NCBI RefSeq assembly: GCF_900128455.1
Contig: NZ_LT635783.1
Span: forward strand, 3,400,546-3,464,545
Reading direction: 5' to 3'
Length of the DNA: 64,000 bases
From: Bacteroides mediterraneensis
Lineage (GTDB): Bacteria > Bacteroidota > Bacteroidia > Bacteroidales > Bacteroidaceae
The position numbers and the translations under genes are program-made. Position 1 is the first letter of the stretch. Each line of letters starts with the position of its first letter. The notes beneath the pieces are model-generated. The model was not told the origin of the DNA, made no database searches, and was given only the letters and a program-made list of their open reading frames with translations. This document shows, in pieces, positions 47,325 through 56,390 of this stretch.

Positions 47325-48179
47325 ATGAGAAAGGTTGTTTTATCTGCTTTATGTGCTGCCGCATTATTGACAGCATGTAACAATTCCGGCCAGGACAAAA
47401 GCACATTGCAAGCCCAGAATGATTCACTGATGCTTGAACTTTCCAACCGCGACACAGAGCTGGACGAAATCATGGGATCTTTTAATGAAATTCAGGAAGG
47501 ATTCCGCGAAATCAATGAAGCTGAAAACCGTGTAGACTTGAAAGAAGGTACCCTCGAAAGCCAGTCGGCTGCCGACAAAATAAAAGAAGATATCCGCTTT
47601 ATCAGCGAAAAACTGAAATCGAACCGTGAACAGATTGCCAAACTGGAAGCACAGCTGAAAAAAAGTAATTACCAGTCCGCACAACTGAAAAAAGCCATCA
47701 AAAACCTGACCGCAGAACTGGCTGCCAAACAACAGCAAATCGAAACATTGCAGGCAGAACTGGCTGCCAAGAACATCCGTATCGCCGAACTGGACGAAGC
47801 GGTCATGGACTTGAACAAAAACGTAGACGAGCTGAGTGCTGAAAACGAGGCCAAGACAAAGACAGTGGAAGCACAGGACCAAGCACTGAACACTGCCTGG
47901 TATGTATTCGGAACGAAATCTGAACTGAAAGACCAGAAAATCCTGAAAAAAGGGGATGTCTTGAAAGACAACGAATTCAACAAGGATTATTTCACACAAA
48001 TTGATATCCGCAAGGAAAAAGAAATCAAGCTTTACTCCAAACGTGCCGAACTGCTGACCACCCATCCGCAAGGTTCTTACGAACTTGTGAAAGATGACAA
48101 AGGACAATTGACTTTGAAAATCAACAATCCGAATGAATTCTGGAGCGTATCACGCTATCTGGTAATTCAAGTGAGATAA
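47325..48179 (+). CDS. Coiled-coil lipoprotein, Cbp1-like
   Basis: The lipoprotein signal is LSALCAAALLTACNN. Residues 25-185 are a long, charged coiled coil (repeats such as ELAAKQQQIETLQAELAAKN), and the last 90 residues form a small beta domain (AWYVFGTKSELKDQKILKKG to SVSRYLVIQVR). The overall layout resembles the Cbp1 collagen-binding family described in Bacteroides fragilis, but I base this on recall of the pattern, not a search. It should sit in the outer membrane facing the periplasm or the surface. Confidence 0.6.
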   Translation: MRKVVLSALCAAALLTACNNSGQDKSTLQAQNDSLMLELSNRDTELDEIMGSFNEIQEGFREINEAENRVDLKEGTLESQSAADKIKEDIRFISEKLKSNREQIAKLEAQLKKSNYQSAQLKKAIKNLTAELAAKQQQIETLQAELAAKNIRIAELDEAVMDLNKNVDELSAENEAKTKTVEAQDQALNTAWYVFGTKSELKDQKILKKGDVLKDNEFNKDYFTQIDIRKEKEIKLYSKRAELLTTHPQGSYELVKDDKGQLTLKINNPNEFWSVSRYLVIQVR

Positions 48180-48201
48180 ATCAATATCATTTTACATAAG
48201 G

Positions 48202-48235
48202 TCCTCTTATTCCTGCATGGAATGAGAGGATTTTT
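48202..48235 (+). terminator. Terminator after the Cbp1-like gene
   Basis: TCCTCTTATTCC (48202-48213) pairs with GGAATGAGAGGA (48219-48230, one mismatch), followed by five T. Confidence 0.85.
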
Positions 48236-48313
48236 ACTTTATATCCGGCCCAATTTACTCCCAACATCTCACTTCCTGATAGATGAAACGATTGAACTCT
48301 ATTCTTTCATTTT

Positions 48314-48344
48314 TTTGTATTAACAAATAGTATTTCTAAATTTG
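48314..48344 (+). promoter_or_regulatory. Promoter of the hybrid two-component sensor gene
   Basis: TTTG (48314-48317), a 19-base spacer and TAAATTTG (48337-48344) match the Bacteroidota promoter exactly; the start codon is 22 bases downstream. Confidence 0.75.
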
Positions 48345-48366
48345 CATTTATTATTTGCATAATACC

Positions 48367-51300
48367 ATGAAACGACATATTTTTCTACTCCCAATATTTG
48401 CTATAGTTTCCGTTTTGGGATGGGGAGCTCCCAACATTTCCAAGGAATATATTAATTTCAGCCCGCTAAGGAACCTCATACAACTTCCAACAAACGAAGT
48501 CCGAAATCTTTTTCAAGACAAGGAAGGCTATATCTGGATTGCCACTTATAACGGACTGGTACGTTATGATGGCTATTCCACAAAAGTATACCATGCCGAA
48601 CCTGATGGCAGTGAAAAATCGATTGACGGATTCATCAATGCAATTGCAGAAGATTACCAGTGCAATTTATGGATTGGCACACACAACGGATTATACAAAC
48701 TGAATAAAAGAAATGATAAAATAGAAAATATTTCACTTCCACACCCGCAAGTGACAAATGTAGAGACAGTCACATGCACACACAAAGGAGCAGTATGGGT
48801 AGGTACCAATAAAGGCCTATTCATAAAAAAAGAAAATGAAACCAATTTCACCCAATATAAGTTTGAAACGAACATCGACGTTAAATCCATATTAGAGGAC
48901 AAGAGAGGACATATTTGGATTGGCACATGGAACCAAGGACTCTATCGCTATGACCCTACGAGACAACAACTTTATACTTATCACAATGTATGTCCCAGCA
49001 ATTCCGCACATGTCATTTTTCAGGATAAGAATGAAAATATATGGATTGGAACATGGAGGTATGGCCTATTAAAAATGCAGAATCCATACGACATGCAACA
49101 TTATGGATTTATCCGGTACACGCATGATGAAAACAACCCTTCAAGCATCGCCGACAACATCATCTATACCATCACTCAAGATAGAAACACCGGAAAACTC
49201 TGGATTGGCTCTCGGAGCGCACTCAGCATCATGGAACCGGAGAACGGGACGTTTACCAATTACTATCCGAGCGACAAAAGTGGACATCTCCCTTTTAATG
49301 AGGTGGATGCATTACTTTCTAGTGCCGATGGACTAATGTGGGTAGGAATGCTCGGCGGAGGAATCCGGGTAGCAAATACAAACACCCGGAAATTCAGTCT
49401 GAACTCACTCAGAAGCATACGCGACATCTTTCCCAGTGCGTCAGTACGAGCCATTTGCCCCATCGACCAAAACTGGATTTGGATCAGTATCATGGGGTTC
49501 GGATTTGTAAAATACAATATGCAAAGCCATGAGGTTATTCCATATAATCAAATGCCAGCATTCAGGAGTCTACCTCCTGTATCCACCGTCAACGAAATCA
49601 TCCGGCTCAGAGAAAATGGAGAATACTGCTTTGCCACATGGGATGACGGACTCTGGATTCTTGATGAAAAAAAGGTAGAGGAAATAAATATTGACTCCTA
49701 TCCACAACTAACGGATGTGTGTATTTATTCCGTACTGGAGGACAACAAGAAAAATATATGGTTAGGCACGCGCAGTGGAATCTTTTTACTCACTCCCCAA
49801 AAGAAAATGCACGCACTGAATGACTTAATAGAAAACAATGCATATATTCCTCCCAAGGAATCTATATTCCGCTTACAAGAAGACAAAGATGGCCATATCT
49901 GGGCTGCAACACCTAATTCGGGAATTTGGAAAATCACTCCTAAAAATCATAAATTCGTAACCAAACAATACAGCATCAATTTGGGAAACGCAGAAGCAGT
50001 GGGAGCCATGGCATTGTACATTGACAGTGAGAATACCATTTGGGCAGGTACAAATGGGAAAGGACTAAATGTCTATAATCCTCACAAAGATTGTTTTCAG
50101 AATGCATTGCCCAATACAATGAAAAAAGGGGAAGTAGTTTCTTGCATACTTGAAGATGACCAAAAGGGGTTATGGGTCACCATGACCTCTGAAATGATTC
50201 ATATTGACAAAACAAAAAAAGGGAAAAACATACAAGTATTTACCACCGAAGACGGACTACAAGACTACATCTTCAATCGAAATGCTTGTGCGAAGGGAGA
50301 AGATGGCAAATTATATTTCGGTGGGGTTCACGGCATAAACAGTTTCTTTCCGGAAGAAATCAATTATGATACTGTTTCATACCCTGTAGTATTAACCGAC
50401 CTGAAAATCTACAACACATCCATTTCACACATGTCAGACACAGAACTGCAAAAAATAATGGATTCATCCTTGGAATATACACAACATATAACCCTTTCAT
50501 ACAAACAAAATAATTTCAGTATCGGATTTTCAGTATTAAACTATATCAACCCCATACTGAATAAATATGAATACAAATTAGAAGGATATGATAATCAATG
50601 GATTTCTACAGAAGGTTATCAACCAGCCGCATTCTATAACAATCTTCCTGCAGGTACTTATACTTTCTATGTAAGAGGGAGTAATCCGAATGGGTTATGG
50701 TCGAACAACATACGTTCTGTAACCATTACCATTTTGCCTCCTCCCTGGCTAACCTGGTGGGCTTATTGCATCTATACTATTTTGTTCGCCTTATTGGTAT
50801 GGTATTCCTACAGAATCATACGTAAAAGAATCCACCTGCAACAAATGGTAGAATTGGCCAATATACAACGCCAGAAAGACGAAGAAATCAATCACAGCAA
50901 ACTGCAATTCTTCACCAATATCACCCATGAACTGCTTACCCCATTATCCATCATTTCCGCCTCAATTGATGAAATAAAAATACATTTTCCGGAAACCCGG
51001 AACTCACTGCCGGAAATAGAAGATAACCTATTGCGGTTAAAACGATTAATACAGCAAATACTGGAATTTCGGAAAGTAGAAAACGGACGCCAGAAACTGA
51101 AGGTTTCTTACGGAAACCTAACCACCTTCCTGCAGCATTCGGCACAAGCATTTACTCCATTGGTCAGAAAAAAAAATCTGCACTTTGCTTTTCAGAATAT
51201 GAGTACCGAATACCAAGGCTATTTTGATCATGACAAGCTGGATAAAATCATCTATAACCTTTTGTCCAATGCAGCCAAATATACCACAGAAAATAAGTAT

Positions 51301-51510
51301 GGGGCATACAACGAAGCGGTTTTTTCAATGGTCGGGGAAAATGGGCGAAAGGCTTTGAGAACCAAATGGTTTAGGCATGTTCGGGAAAATGGGCTGAATA
51401 TTTCGAAGCGGTTTTTCTCTTTACATGGGCTTACATCTGCTTTACGTTTGAGGGGCTTTTCTGCGGATCTTCGGGCGATTGCTTTACATCGGGCTTGCAG
51501 ATGGGGCTAA
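48367..51510 (+). pseudogene. Hybrid two-component sensor (HTCS) truncated by prophage insertion
   Basis: From ATG 48367 the frame encodes a signal peptide, a double beta-propeller sensor with many Reg_prop repeats (DKEGYIWIATYNGLVRYD and alike), a Y_Y_Y domain (ending about residue 795), a membrane segment (WWAYCIYTILFALLVWYSY), and a HisKA domain with the phospho-acceptor His in FFTNITHELLTPLSIISAS. The N box of the ATPase domain begins (NLLSNAAKYTTENK) and is then cut off at about 51297. The last 71 codons are read from prophage DNA. The rest of the kinase, the receiver and the AraC-type output domain are missing here and should lie beyond the right end of the prophage. HTCS proteins switch on glycan-use loci, so one such locus has probably lost control. 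Confidence 0.9.
51312..51416. repeat. Repeats at the prophage left end, candidate transposase-binding sites
   Basis: CGAAGCGGTTTTT occurs at 51312-51324 and 51404-51416, and CGGGGAAAATGGGC (51333-51346) is nearly repeated as CGGGAAAATGGGC (51382-51394). Phage Mu has several MuA-binding sites in the first 180 bases of its left end; these repeats are in the matching place. 51417-51590 has no supported gene. Confidence 0.5.
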
Positions 51511-51590
51511 AACGTCCTGGAAGGGCTTTATTTTCGGCTGTGTGGCCGTTTTATGGCTGGGTTGATGGATTTTGTTATATGATGGTGTGA

Positions 51591-51612
51591 ACGGCTGTAT
51601 GGCCGTTTTTTT
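51591..51612 (+). terminator. Terminator near the prophage left end
   Basis: ACGGC (51591-51595) and GCCGT (51602-51606) form a stem followed by seven T. A weaker related hairpin (CGGCTGTGTGGCCG) is 56 bases upstream. Both would stop transcription coming in from the interrupted sensor gene. Confidence 0.65.
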
Positions 51613-51648
51613 AGTGTCTATTTTCAAATATTATTTCTTGAAATTCTT

Positions 51649-51675
51649 CCAAATAGGTATTATTTGGTATATTTG
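51649..51675 (+). promoter_or_regulatory. Promoter with overlapping operator-like palindrome
   Basis: CCAAATA-GGTAT-TATTTGG (51649-51667) is a perfect 7-5-7 inverted repeat that ends directly at the -7 element TATATTTG (51668-51675). A protein bound here would block polymerase. The following gene starts at 51695. Confidence 0.6.
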
Positions 51676-51694
51676 CAGCATAATAGAAACGAGT

Positions 51695-51928
51695 ATGGCA
51701 AAAGTGATTCATGTGCATTTGCTGCATAAAATAGATGGAACGAAGCAGAAAGACTGGTATTTCAGCAGTATATCGGCTGTTTATACGGTTCTGACGGCAG
51801 AACAGGTGGGAGCGACCAAGAACTACCTGCTTCATGCCGGACTGTCTGGTAACGGCACAATATGCACGAAAAAGGCTATAATTAAGCAATCTACGCTCAT
51901 TTCGGGCGGTAGTAAGGGCAATGGTTAG
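51695..51928 (+). CDS. Small conserved phage protein, unknown function
   Basis: The start at 51695 (MAKVIHVHLLHKIDGTKQKD) follows the -7 box by 19 bases; the longer frame from 51572 would include the promoter. The 77-residue product has a beta-rich start and a YFSSISAVYTVLTAEQVGATKNYL segment. Short proteins with a MAKVIHV start and a yFgSi-aiy-vl segment are, from memory, common in mobile elements of Bacteroidota, but I know no function. It is the leftmost phage gene and is separated from the repressor gene by two hairpins and the repeat array. Confidence 0.65.
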   Translation: MAKVIHVHLLHKIDGTKQKDWYFSSISAVYTVLTAEQVGATKNYLLHAGLSGNGTICTKKAIIKQSTLISGGSKGNG

Positions 51929-51986
51929 AACGACATAATAACGCCGTTAGAAAGGCTTGTAGGCGTTATTTCTTTGAATGCTGATT

Positions 51987-52010
51987 GGGGAGCTTATGGC
52001 TCCCCTTTTT
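51987..52010 (+). terminator. Terminator after the leftmost phage gene
   Basis: GGGGAGC (51987-51993) pairs with GCTCCCC (51999-52005), then five or more T. A weaker stem AACGCC/GGCGTT (51940-51967) precedes it. Confidence 0.8.
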
Positions 52011-52037
52011 TATGCCCTTACGGATGGTAATTTTTGG

Positions 52038-52109
52038 TTTAGGGTTACTATTACGGTTACTGTTTAGGGTTACTACTTTAATGAGTTTAGGGTTACTTTT
52101 AGGGTTACT
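52038..52109. repeat. TTTAGGGTTACT array with 12-base period
   Basis: Perfect copies start at 52038, 52063, 52086 and 52098, and a variant (TTACGGTTACT) at 52051; a worn-out copy fits at about 52074. All starts fall on a 12-base grid. It lies about 740-810 bases from the prophage left end, downstream of the repressor gene. No protein-coding role is likely: the minus-strand frame across it only repeats Ser-Asn-Pro-Lys. The flanking 52110-52351 has no supported gene. Confidence 0.85.
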
Positions 52110-52351
52110 TTTTTGGATTTTGGAGGGTTCGCCCGAAATAGGAAAGAATGCAGTAAATGTAAATAAGTGCCGTTTTTCGCTGTTTTCAGATAGGAAAAAC
52201 GACACTTACTTTATAGATACACATTATATATATAGCGTGAAGCCTTTGATTTTCAGTTGTTTTTGCATCCTGATACTCTGTAAATGCCTCTAAAAGTGTG
52301 TGCGTGCGTCTTATTGTGCCTGTTGGGTGATATGACGCATGTGCTTCCTCA

Positions 52352-53056
52352 TTAGAAGAACTTGCTGATGCTTCCAATGACTTCAAAGACATTCATGATG
52401 CGTGATTTGTCGAATTCCTGCTCATCGTAGTCCTCTGTATTAATGGGAATGAAGCGCAACTTGCTTGGATCCGGCGACCTGCGCAGGATTTTAATGGTAC
52501 GGATGGTGTCCAATACCACTGCATAGATTTCTCCATACTGGATGTCGTTGAGTGTGCATTGTCGCAGGGCGATGATGTCGCCATGGTTTATTTTGGGCTC
52601 CATGGAGTGGCCGGTGACATTGCACCAGAGGCTGGCTTTTTCGAATCCCCTTATTACGATGTTGGTGGCAGGTATGTTTACCTGAGAGTTGAACACCTCA
52701 TCGAATCCCCCAATAAAGTCAACATCGTAGTATGGTGTGCCGACAGATGGGTTCATAGATGTTGTAGGCAGAGTCGAAGGATTGGCTTCGTCTGCTGTTT
52801 GAATGCCGTTCAAATCATCTTTCAACATGCTACCTGCACCAGTAAGTAACCAATCGGCAGATAATTCTGGATAGGCTAATAGAATTTTTTCAATATTCAT
52901 TGAGCTCATACCTTTGCCAGACACCTTTGCTTTCCCGATAAGTCCAACAGAAAGACCGGCATTGACAGTCATTTGATTGTCATTTATGCCCTTTTTCTCC
53001 ATGAAATATTGAAGTCTTTCTATAAAATTCATGCCTTTATATTGATTTTCTTCCAT
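52352..53056 (-). CDS. Phage repressor, HTH plus S24 (LexA/CI-type) peptidase
   Basis: The N-terminal 75 residues form a helix-turn-helix (FIERLQYFMEKKGINDNQMTV, AGLSVGLIGKAKVSGKG). The C-terminal half is the self-cleaving S24 domain with VTGHSMEPKINHGDIIALR (catalytic Ser) and RTIKILRR (catalytic Lys). Such repressors keep the lysogenic state and are inactivated by RecA-driven cleavage after DNA damage. It is transcribed leftward, against the early operon, from a promoter that faces the early promoter. Confidence 0.92.
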   Translation of the reverse strand: MEENQYKGMNFIERLQYFMEKKGINDNQMTVNAGLSVGLIGKAKVSGKGMSSMNIEKILLAYPELSADWLLTGAGSMLKDDLNGIQTADEANPSTLPTTSMNPSVGTPYYDVDFIGGFDEVFNSQVNIPATNIVIRGFEKASLWCNVTGHSMEPKINHGDIIALRQCTLNDIQYGEIYAVVLDTIRTIKILRRSPDPSKLRFIPINTEDYDEQEFDKSRIMNVFEVIGSISKFF

Positions 53057-53062
53057 ATTTAG

Positions 53063-53129
53063 TTTGGTGTATTGAAATATTTCTATATATTTGCAGCGTG
53101 TTTAAGATGTAAACAGCGCGCCAAATATA
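53063..53129. promoter_or_regulatory. Lysis-lysogeny switch with face-to-face promoters
   Basis: Plus strand: TTTG (53063-53066), 19 bases, TATATTTG (53086-53093), giving an early transcript from about 53099. Minus strand: TATATTTG (53122-53129), giving a repressor transcript from about 53116. The two promoters point at each other. GAAATATTTC (53074-53083), a perfect 10-base palindrome, lies inside the early promoter and is a candidate repressor site. Confidence 0.6.
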
Positions 53130-53169
53130 CAAAAAAGGCGTGTGATTAGCGAATTTTAAGTATAAGATT

Positions 53170-53391
53170 ATGAAAGAGACATTATTGAGAAAGGTAAAAC
53201 CGGAAACATTGGAAAAACTCCTCAGTGCGTTTGGTGATGTTCTTGATGAAATCAAGGATGCAGTACCTAACAAGAATGAAAGGTTACGAGATGAATTATA
53301 TACATCTTTACTCGTGATGAACTATGATGCGTTTCAGACACTAAGGTGGCACGAACAGAAGAAACAAGAGGGCAAAGAGATTGCCGGATAA
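53170..53391 (+). CDS. Small early phage protein, unknown
   Basis: The 73-residue product (MKETLLRKVKPETLEKLLSA...) is helical and charged, with no motif that I recognise. It is the first gene of the early operon, directly behind the early promoter, the place where Mu carries the ner regulator. There is no visible HTH, so a Ner role is not supported. Confidence 0.6.
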   Translation: MKETLLRKVKPETLEKLLSAFGDVLDEIKDAVPNKNERLRDELYTSLLVMNYDAFQTLRWHEQKKQEGKEIAG

Positions 53392-53397
53392 CTGGCA

Positions 53398-53498
53398 GCC
53401 CGGAAAGACGGGCAGGGGCGGCAGGCACGGCCGGAAAGTTGGTAAATTGAAAATAAGAAAGCGTAGAAAGCCGCTGGGGTTCGATTCCCCTCGCCCCA
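53398..53498 (+). ncRNA. Structured element with tRNA-like 3' half
   Basis: A hairpin GCCCG-GAAAGA-CGGGC (53398-53413) is followed by an 84-base segment whose ends pair like a tRNA acceptor: GGGGCGG (53415-53421) with TCGCCCC (53491-53497), then A. Just before the 3' strand is a T-arm-like hairpin with loop TTCGATT between GGGG and CCCC. I find no convincing D arm or anticodon arm, so it is not a normal tRNA. It lies in the early operon between two small genes. Confidence 0.45.
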
Positions 53499-53525
53499 CG
53501 ATATTAACCTTTAAAAATTCAGATT

Positions 53526-53828
53526 ATGGCAAAGAAATTCAACCAAGGAAGGGATGAACGCCAGTTCAAGCAGAAGCTTCGCACGATGATAAGCAGTGCG
53601 GCCCATACACAGAACATTGCCGACCAGGCTATGGATTTGGCCGGACAGTTCATGACAGAGGATGCGATCAGCAACTCGGATGCCTACCGGGTGATAGAGA
53701 ATGTGAGCTGTGTGTGCGAGGAAGCCATGCAGGTGCTGATTGAGGAACTGAAGAAGGGAACACGCCTTTACGAGATCCTTCCGGATGATTCGGATGACAT
53801 CAAGCGGAAAGCGATTGAGGAATTATAA
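53526..53828 (+). CDS. Early phage protein, unknown
   Basis: This 100-residue, mostly helical protein (MAKKFNQGRDERQFKQKL...) has a basic N-terminus and an acidic C-terminus (LPDDSDDIKRKAIEEL). I do not recognise the family. It has a good position in the early operon, 28 bases before the next gene. Confidence 0.65.
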   Translation: MAKKFNQGRDERQFKQKLRTMISSAAHTQNIADQAMDLAGQFMTEDAISNSDAYRVIENVSCVCEEAMQVLIEELKKGTRLYEILPDDSDDIKRKAIEEL

Positions 53829-53856
53829 ATGAGCAATATATCAAGAGATAAACGAT

Positions 53857-54237
53857 ATGAGAAAGCAGATTTTGACAGATAACGAGACAAAGACCTTCCT
53901 GATGAAGACCTTTAAGTGCAGCCGTCAGGCTGTGTGGCAGGCACTGAATTTTGTCCGTGACAGCGACCAGGCCCGTCGGATCCGTACCCTTGCCCTGAAG
54001 CGAGGCGGTAAACTGACCGACGGGAACTTCATCCCGAACTGCGAAACCACCTTTGAAGAGTGCGAGAAAACCATGACCTGCACCTTCGGTCCCCGTGTAA
54101 AACTGGTAGTCCAACGGAAGACCAACGATGTGGACGTGTACGTGGACGGAAAACGGACCGAAACCTACCAATGTGAGTTTGTATCAGACTTCATGCAGCT
54201 GCAGCACGAGACCCAACAGATGGCAGCCGCCTTATAA
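53857..54237 (+). CDS. Early phage protein with HTH-like N-terminus
   Basis: Of 126 residues, the first 45 (NETKTFLMKTFKCSRQAVWQ, ALNFVRDSDQARRIR) look like a helix-turn-helix. The rest is beta-rich (TFGPRVKLVVQRKTNDVDVYVDGKRTETYQC). It may bind DNA near the transposition genes, but no close family comes to mind. It lies 11 bases before the transposase gene and is likely coupled to it. Confidence 0.6.
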   Translation: MRKQILTDNETKTFLMKTFKCSRQAVWQALNFVRDSDQARRIRTLALKRGGKLTDGNFIPNCETTFEECEKTMTCTFGPRVKLVVQRKTNDVDVYVDGKRTETYQCEFVSDFMQLQHETQQMAAAL

Positions 54238-54248
54238 ACAGAAATGAA

Positions 54249-56354
54249 ATGGAGTATTATGGAAAGATATTGTGCATATCCTACAATGACCTGACCTACG
54301 ACGACCGACCGGTGATGGTGAACGGGAAGGCTGACTACAGCAGAAGCCGCACGCTGAAAGGCGTTCATCCTTCCACTCTTTCCGAAGAAGAACTTGCTCC
54401 CATCCTGTCGGTACCCAATTACAAGAAATTAGCGGCCAAGAAAGAAATCAACGTAGTGCGACCCGGCAAGGGGCTTGGAAGCTATGCACTGGTAGAGATA
54501 GCGACCATGCCACTGCGGTTTCAGGAAAGGATAAAACTAAAATACGGAGACATGAAAGAGGACGTTATAAGAAATTGGCTCGGCAGCCATTACCACATCG
54601 ATGCGAAAGCCCGGGAGTTCTACACCCGATTCCGCTTTGACAACGGAGATACACTGCCACCGGAACACATCCAAGAATATACGGTAAACGCTTCGGTAAT
54701 TGAGGCAGTGATGCGTGCCATGGAGGATGCCACGTTTATGCGAAAGGCCATGAAGGCCGGGCCGGTGAACTGGGGCGAACTGGCAGGAGCCATCAGTTAC
54801 TACCAAGCAGAGTTCGGACATACCTTGCCTGTCAGTTCCAACCGCTTCAAGAAGCGTGTGAATGACTTCAAGGCCAACGGCTATGAAAGCCTTATCAGCC
54901 GCAAGTTCATGAACCAGAACCGCCGGAAAGTGACCTATGACATTGAACGCCTGCTGCTGAGCATCGATGCCCAACCGGAGCAGCCCTTCAATACCACCGT
55001 GTGGGAACAGTACAATCTATTTGTGCAAGGAGAACTGGAGCTATATGACCCCGAAACCGGCGAGGTGTTGAATCCGGCAGACTTTACCGACAAGGATGGA
55101 AATCCGCTGGTATTGAGCCCGGCCACAGTAGCCAACTACCTGAACAACCCCAAGAACAAGGCCCTTCGCGGTAAGCTGCACATGAGCCAATGGGATTTCA
55201 ACAATGCCTACCGTCCTTATCATCTGCGCAGCATCGGTGAATATTCCTTGAGTAAGGTTTCTCTTGACGACCGCGACCTGCCGCGCCCAATGAAGGATGG
55301 CAACCGAGTGAAAGCCTATTATGCCTACGATGTGGTGAGCGGTGCTGTGGTGGGATATGCCTACAACCGGTACAAGACTACCGAGTTATTTTTAGACTGC
55401 ATGCGAAACATGTTCCAGACCCTGGACCGGAACGGCATGTATATCCCCGCCGAGTTAGAAGTGGAACACCACCTGGTAAGCGACTTTGCCGACGGATTGA
55501 TGCAAGCCGGTACCGTCTTCCCCCTGATCCGCTGGTGTAACCCCGGGAACTCGCGTGAAAAACGTGCCGAGCACAAGAACCGCGAAAAGAAATACGGTGT
55601 GGAGAAACGCACGCAGGTAGGTATCGGCCGATGGTATGCCAAGCTGGAGGCCAACCGCCCGAAGGAAGAAAAGGTGTATGACGAAAAGAACAACACCTAC
55701 AAGGTGAAGACCTATAGTTATGAAGAATTGGTAGCCGATGATATACGCGCCATTGAGACCTTCAACGCACAGCCTCACCCCAACCAAAAGCGCTATCCGG
55801 GCATGAGCCGTTGGGATGTGCTTTGCGCCCATCAGAACCCGAACCTTGCACCTTGGGACAAGGCCGTTCTTTACCGGTTCATCGGACAGCACACCGAAAC
55901 AACCATCCGGCAGAACACCTACTGCACGGTGATGTACAACCAATACGGACTGCCCAGCCCGGAAATCATCGAAAAGCTGGAGCCGAGGAACTACAAGGTA
56001 GATGCCTATTATCTGCCCGATGCCGACGGAACCATCAACGAGGTATATATCTACCAGAACGGACGATATATCGCCACCTGCAAGCCCGTAGCCCGTTACA
56101 ATGAGAATACAGCCGAGCAGACCGAGTACGACAAGGCAGCCTATACCGAACAGTCCAAGTATGTAGCTCAATTCGACAAGATGATGAAGGACGGCAAGAT
56201 CAAGCGTGTGGGCATCCTTGCCAAAGAGGAAGCAAAGCTGATAACAGAGGTACAGGCGGAAGCCGTTCCCCTTCCTGCACAAGCCGAGGAAGAAGATTAC
56301 TCAGCCTATATGGACATCAGTGCCTTCGAGCATGATGCAGTAGCCAAGATATAA
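54249..56354 (+). CDS. MuA-like DDE transposase
   Basis: The 701-residue protein has the size (MuA is 663) and place of the Mu transposase, directly before a MuB-like ATPase. Residues 180-320 carry helical DNA-binding parts, and the RNase H-like core runs from about 335: VSLDDRDLP and KAYYAYDVVSGAVVGYAYNR (first acidic residue D340/D341), PAELEVEHHLVSDF (about 400-413), and NPGNSREKRAEHKNREKKYG with E441 as a likely third residue. The usual DNG-type second motif is not obvious, so the catalytic triad is only tentatively placed. It catalyses end pairing, cleavage and strand transfer. Confidence 0.85.
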   Translation: MEYYGKILCISYNDLTYDDRPVMVNGKADYSRSRTLKGVHPSTLSEEELAPILSVPNYKKLAAKKEINVVRPGKGLGSYALVEIATMPLRFQERIKLKYGDMKEDVIRNWLGSHYHIDAKAREFYTRFRFDNGDTLPPEHIQEYTVNASVIEAVMRAMEDATFMRKAMKAGPVNWGELAGAISYYQAEFGHTLPVSSNRFKKRVNDFKANGYESLISRKFMNQNRRKVTYDIERLLLSIDAQPEQPFNTTVWEQYNLFVQGELELYDPETGEVLNPADFTDKDGNPLVLSPATVANYLNNPKNKALRGKLHMSQWDFNNAYRPYHLRSIGEYSLSKVSLDDRDLPRPMKDGNRVKAYYAYDVVSGAVVGYAYNRYKTTELFLDCMRNMFQTLDRNGMYIPAELEVEHHLVSDFADGLMQAGTVFPLIRWCNPGNSREKRAEHKNREKKYGVEKRTQVGIGRWYAKLEANRPKEEKVYDEKNNTYKVKTYSYEELVADDIRAIETFNAQPHPNQKRYPGMSRWDVLCAHQNPNLAPWDKAVLYRFIGQHTETTIRQNTYCTVMYNQYGLPSPEIIEKLEPRNYKVDAYYLPDADGTINEVYIYQNGRYIATCKPVARYNENTAEQTEYDKAAYTEQSKYVAQFDKMMKDGKIKRVGILAKEEAKLITEVQAEAVPLPAQAEEEDYSAYMDISAFEHDAVAKI

Positions 56355-56390
56355 TTAACGACGTTAGAACGAATTTAAAACAGCATTCAA

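Noticed and set aside
51966-52205. 79-codon minus-strand frame with repeated Ser-Asn-Pro-Lys
   Set aside because: The repeats come from the 12-base DNA array; a structural or binding-site array explains it better than a protein.
53415-53498. Functional tRNA gene in the prophage
   Set aside because: Acceptor and T-arm-like parts are present, but no D arm or anticodon stem-loop can be drawn.
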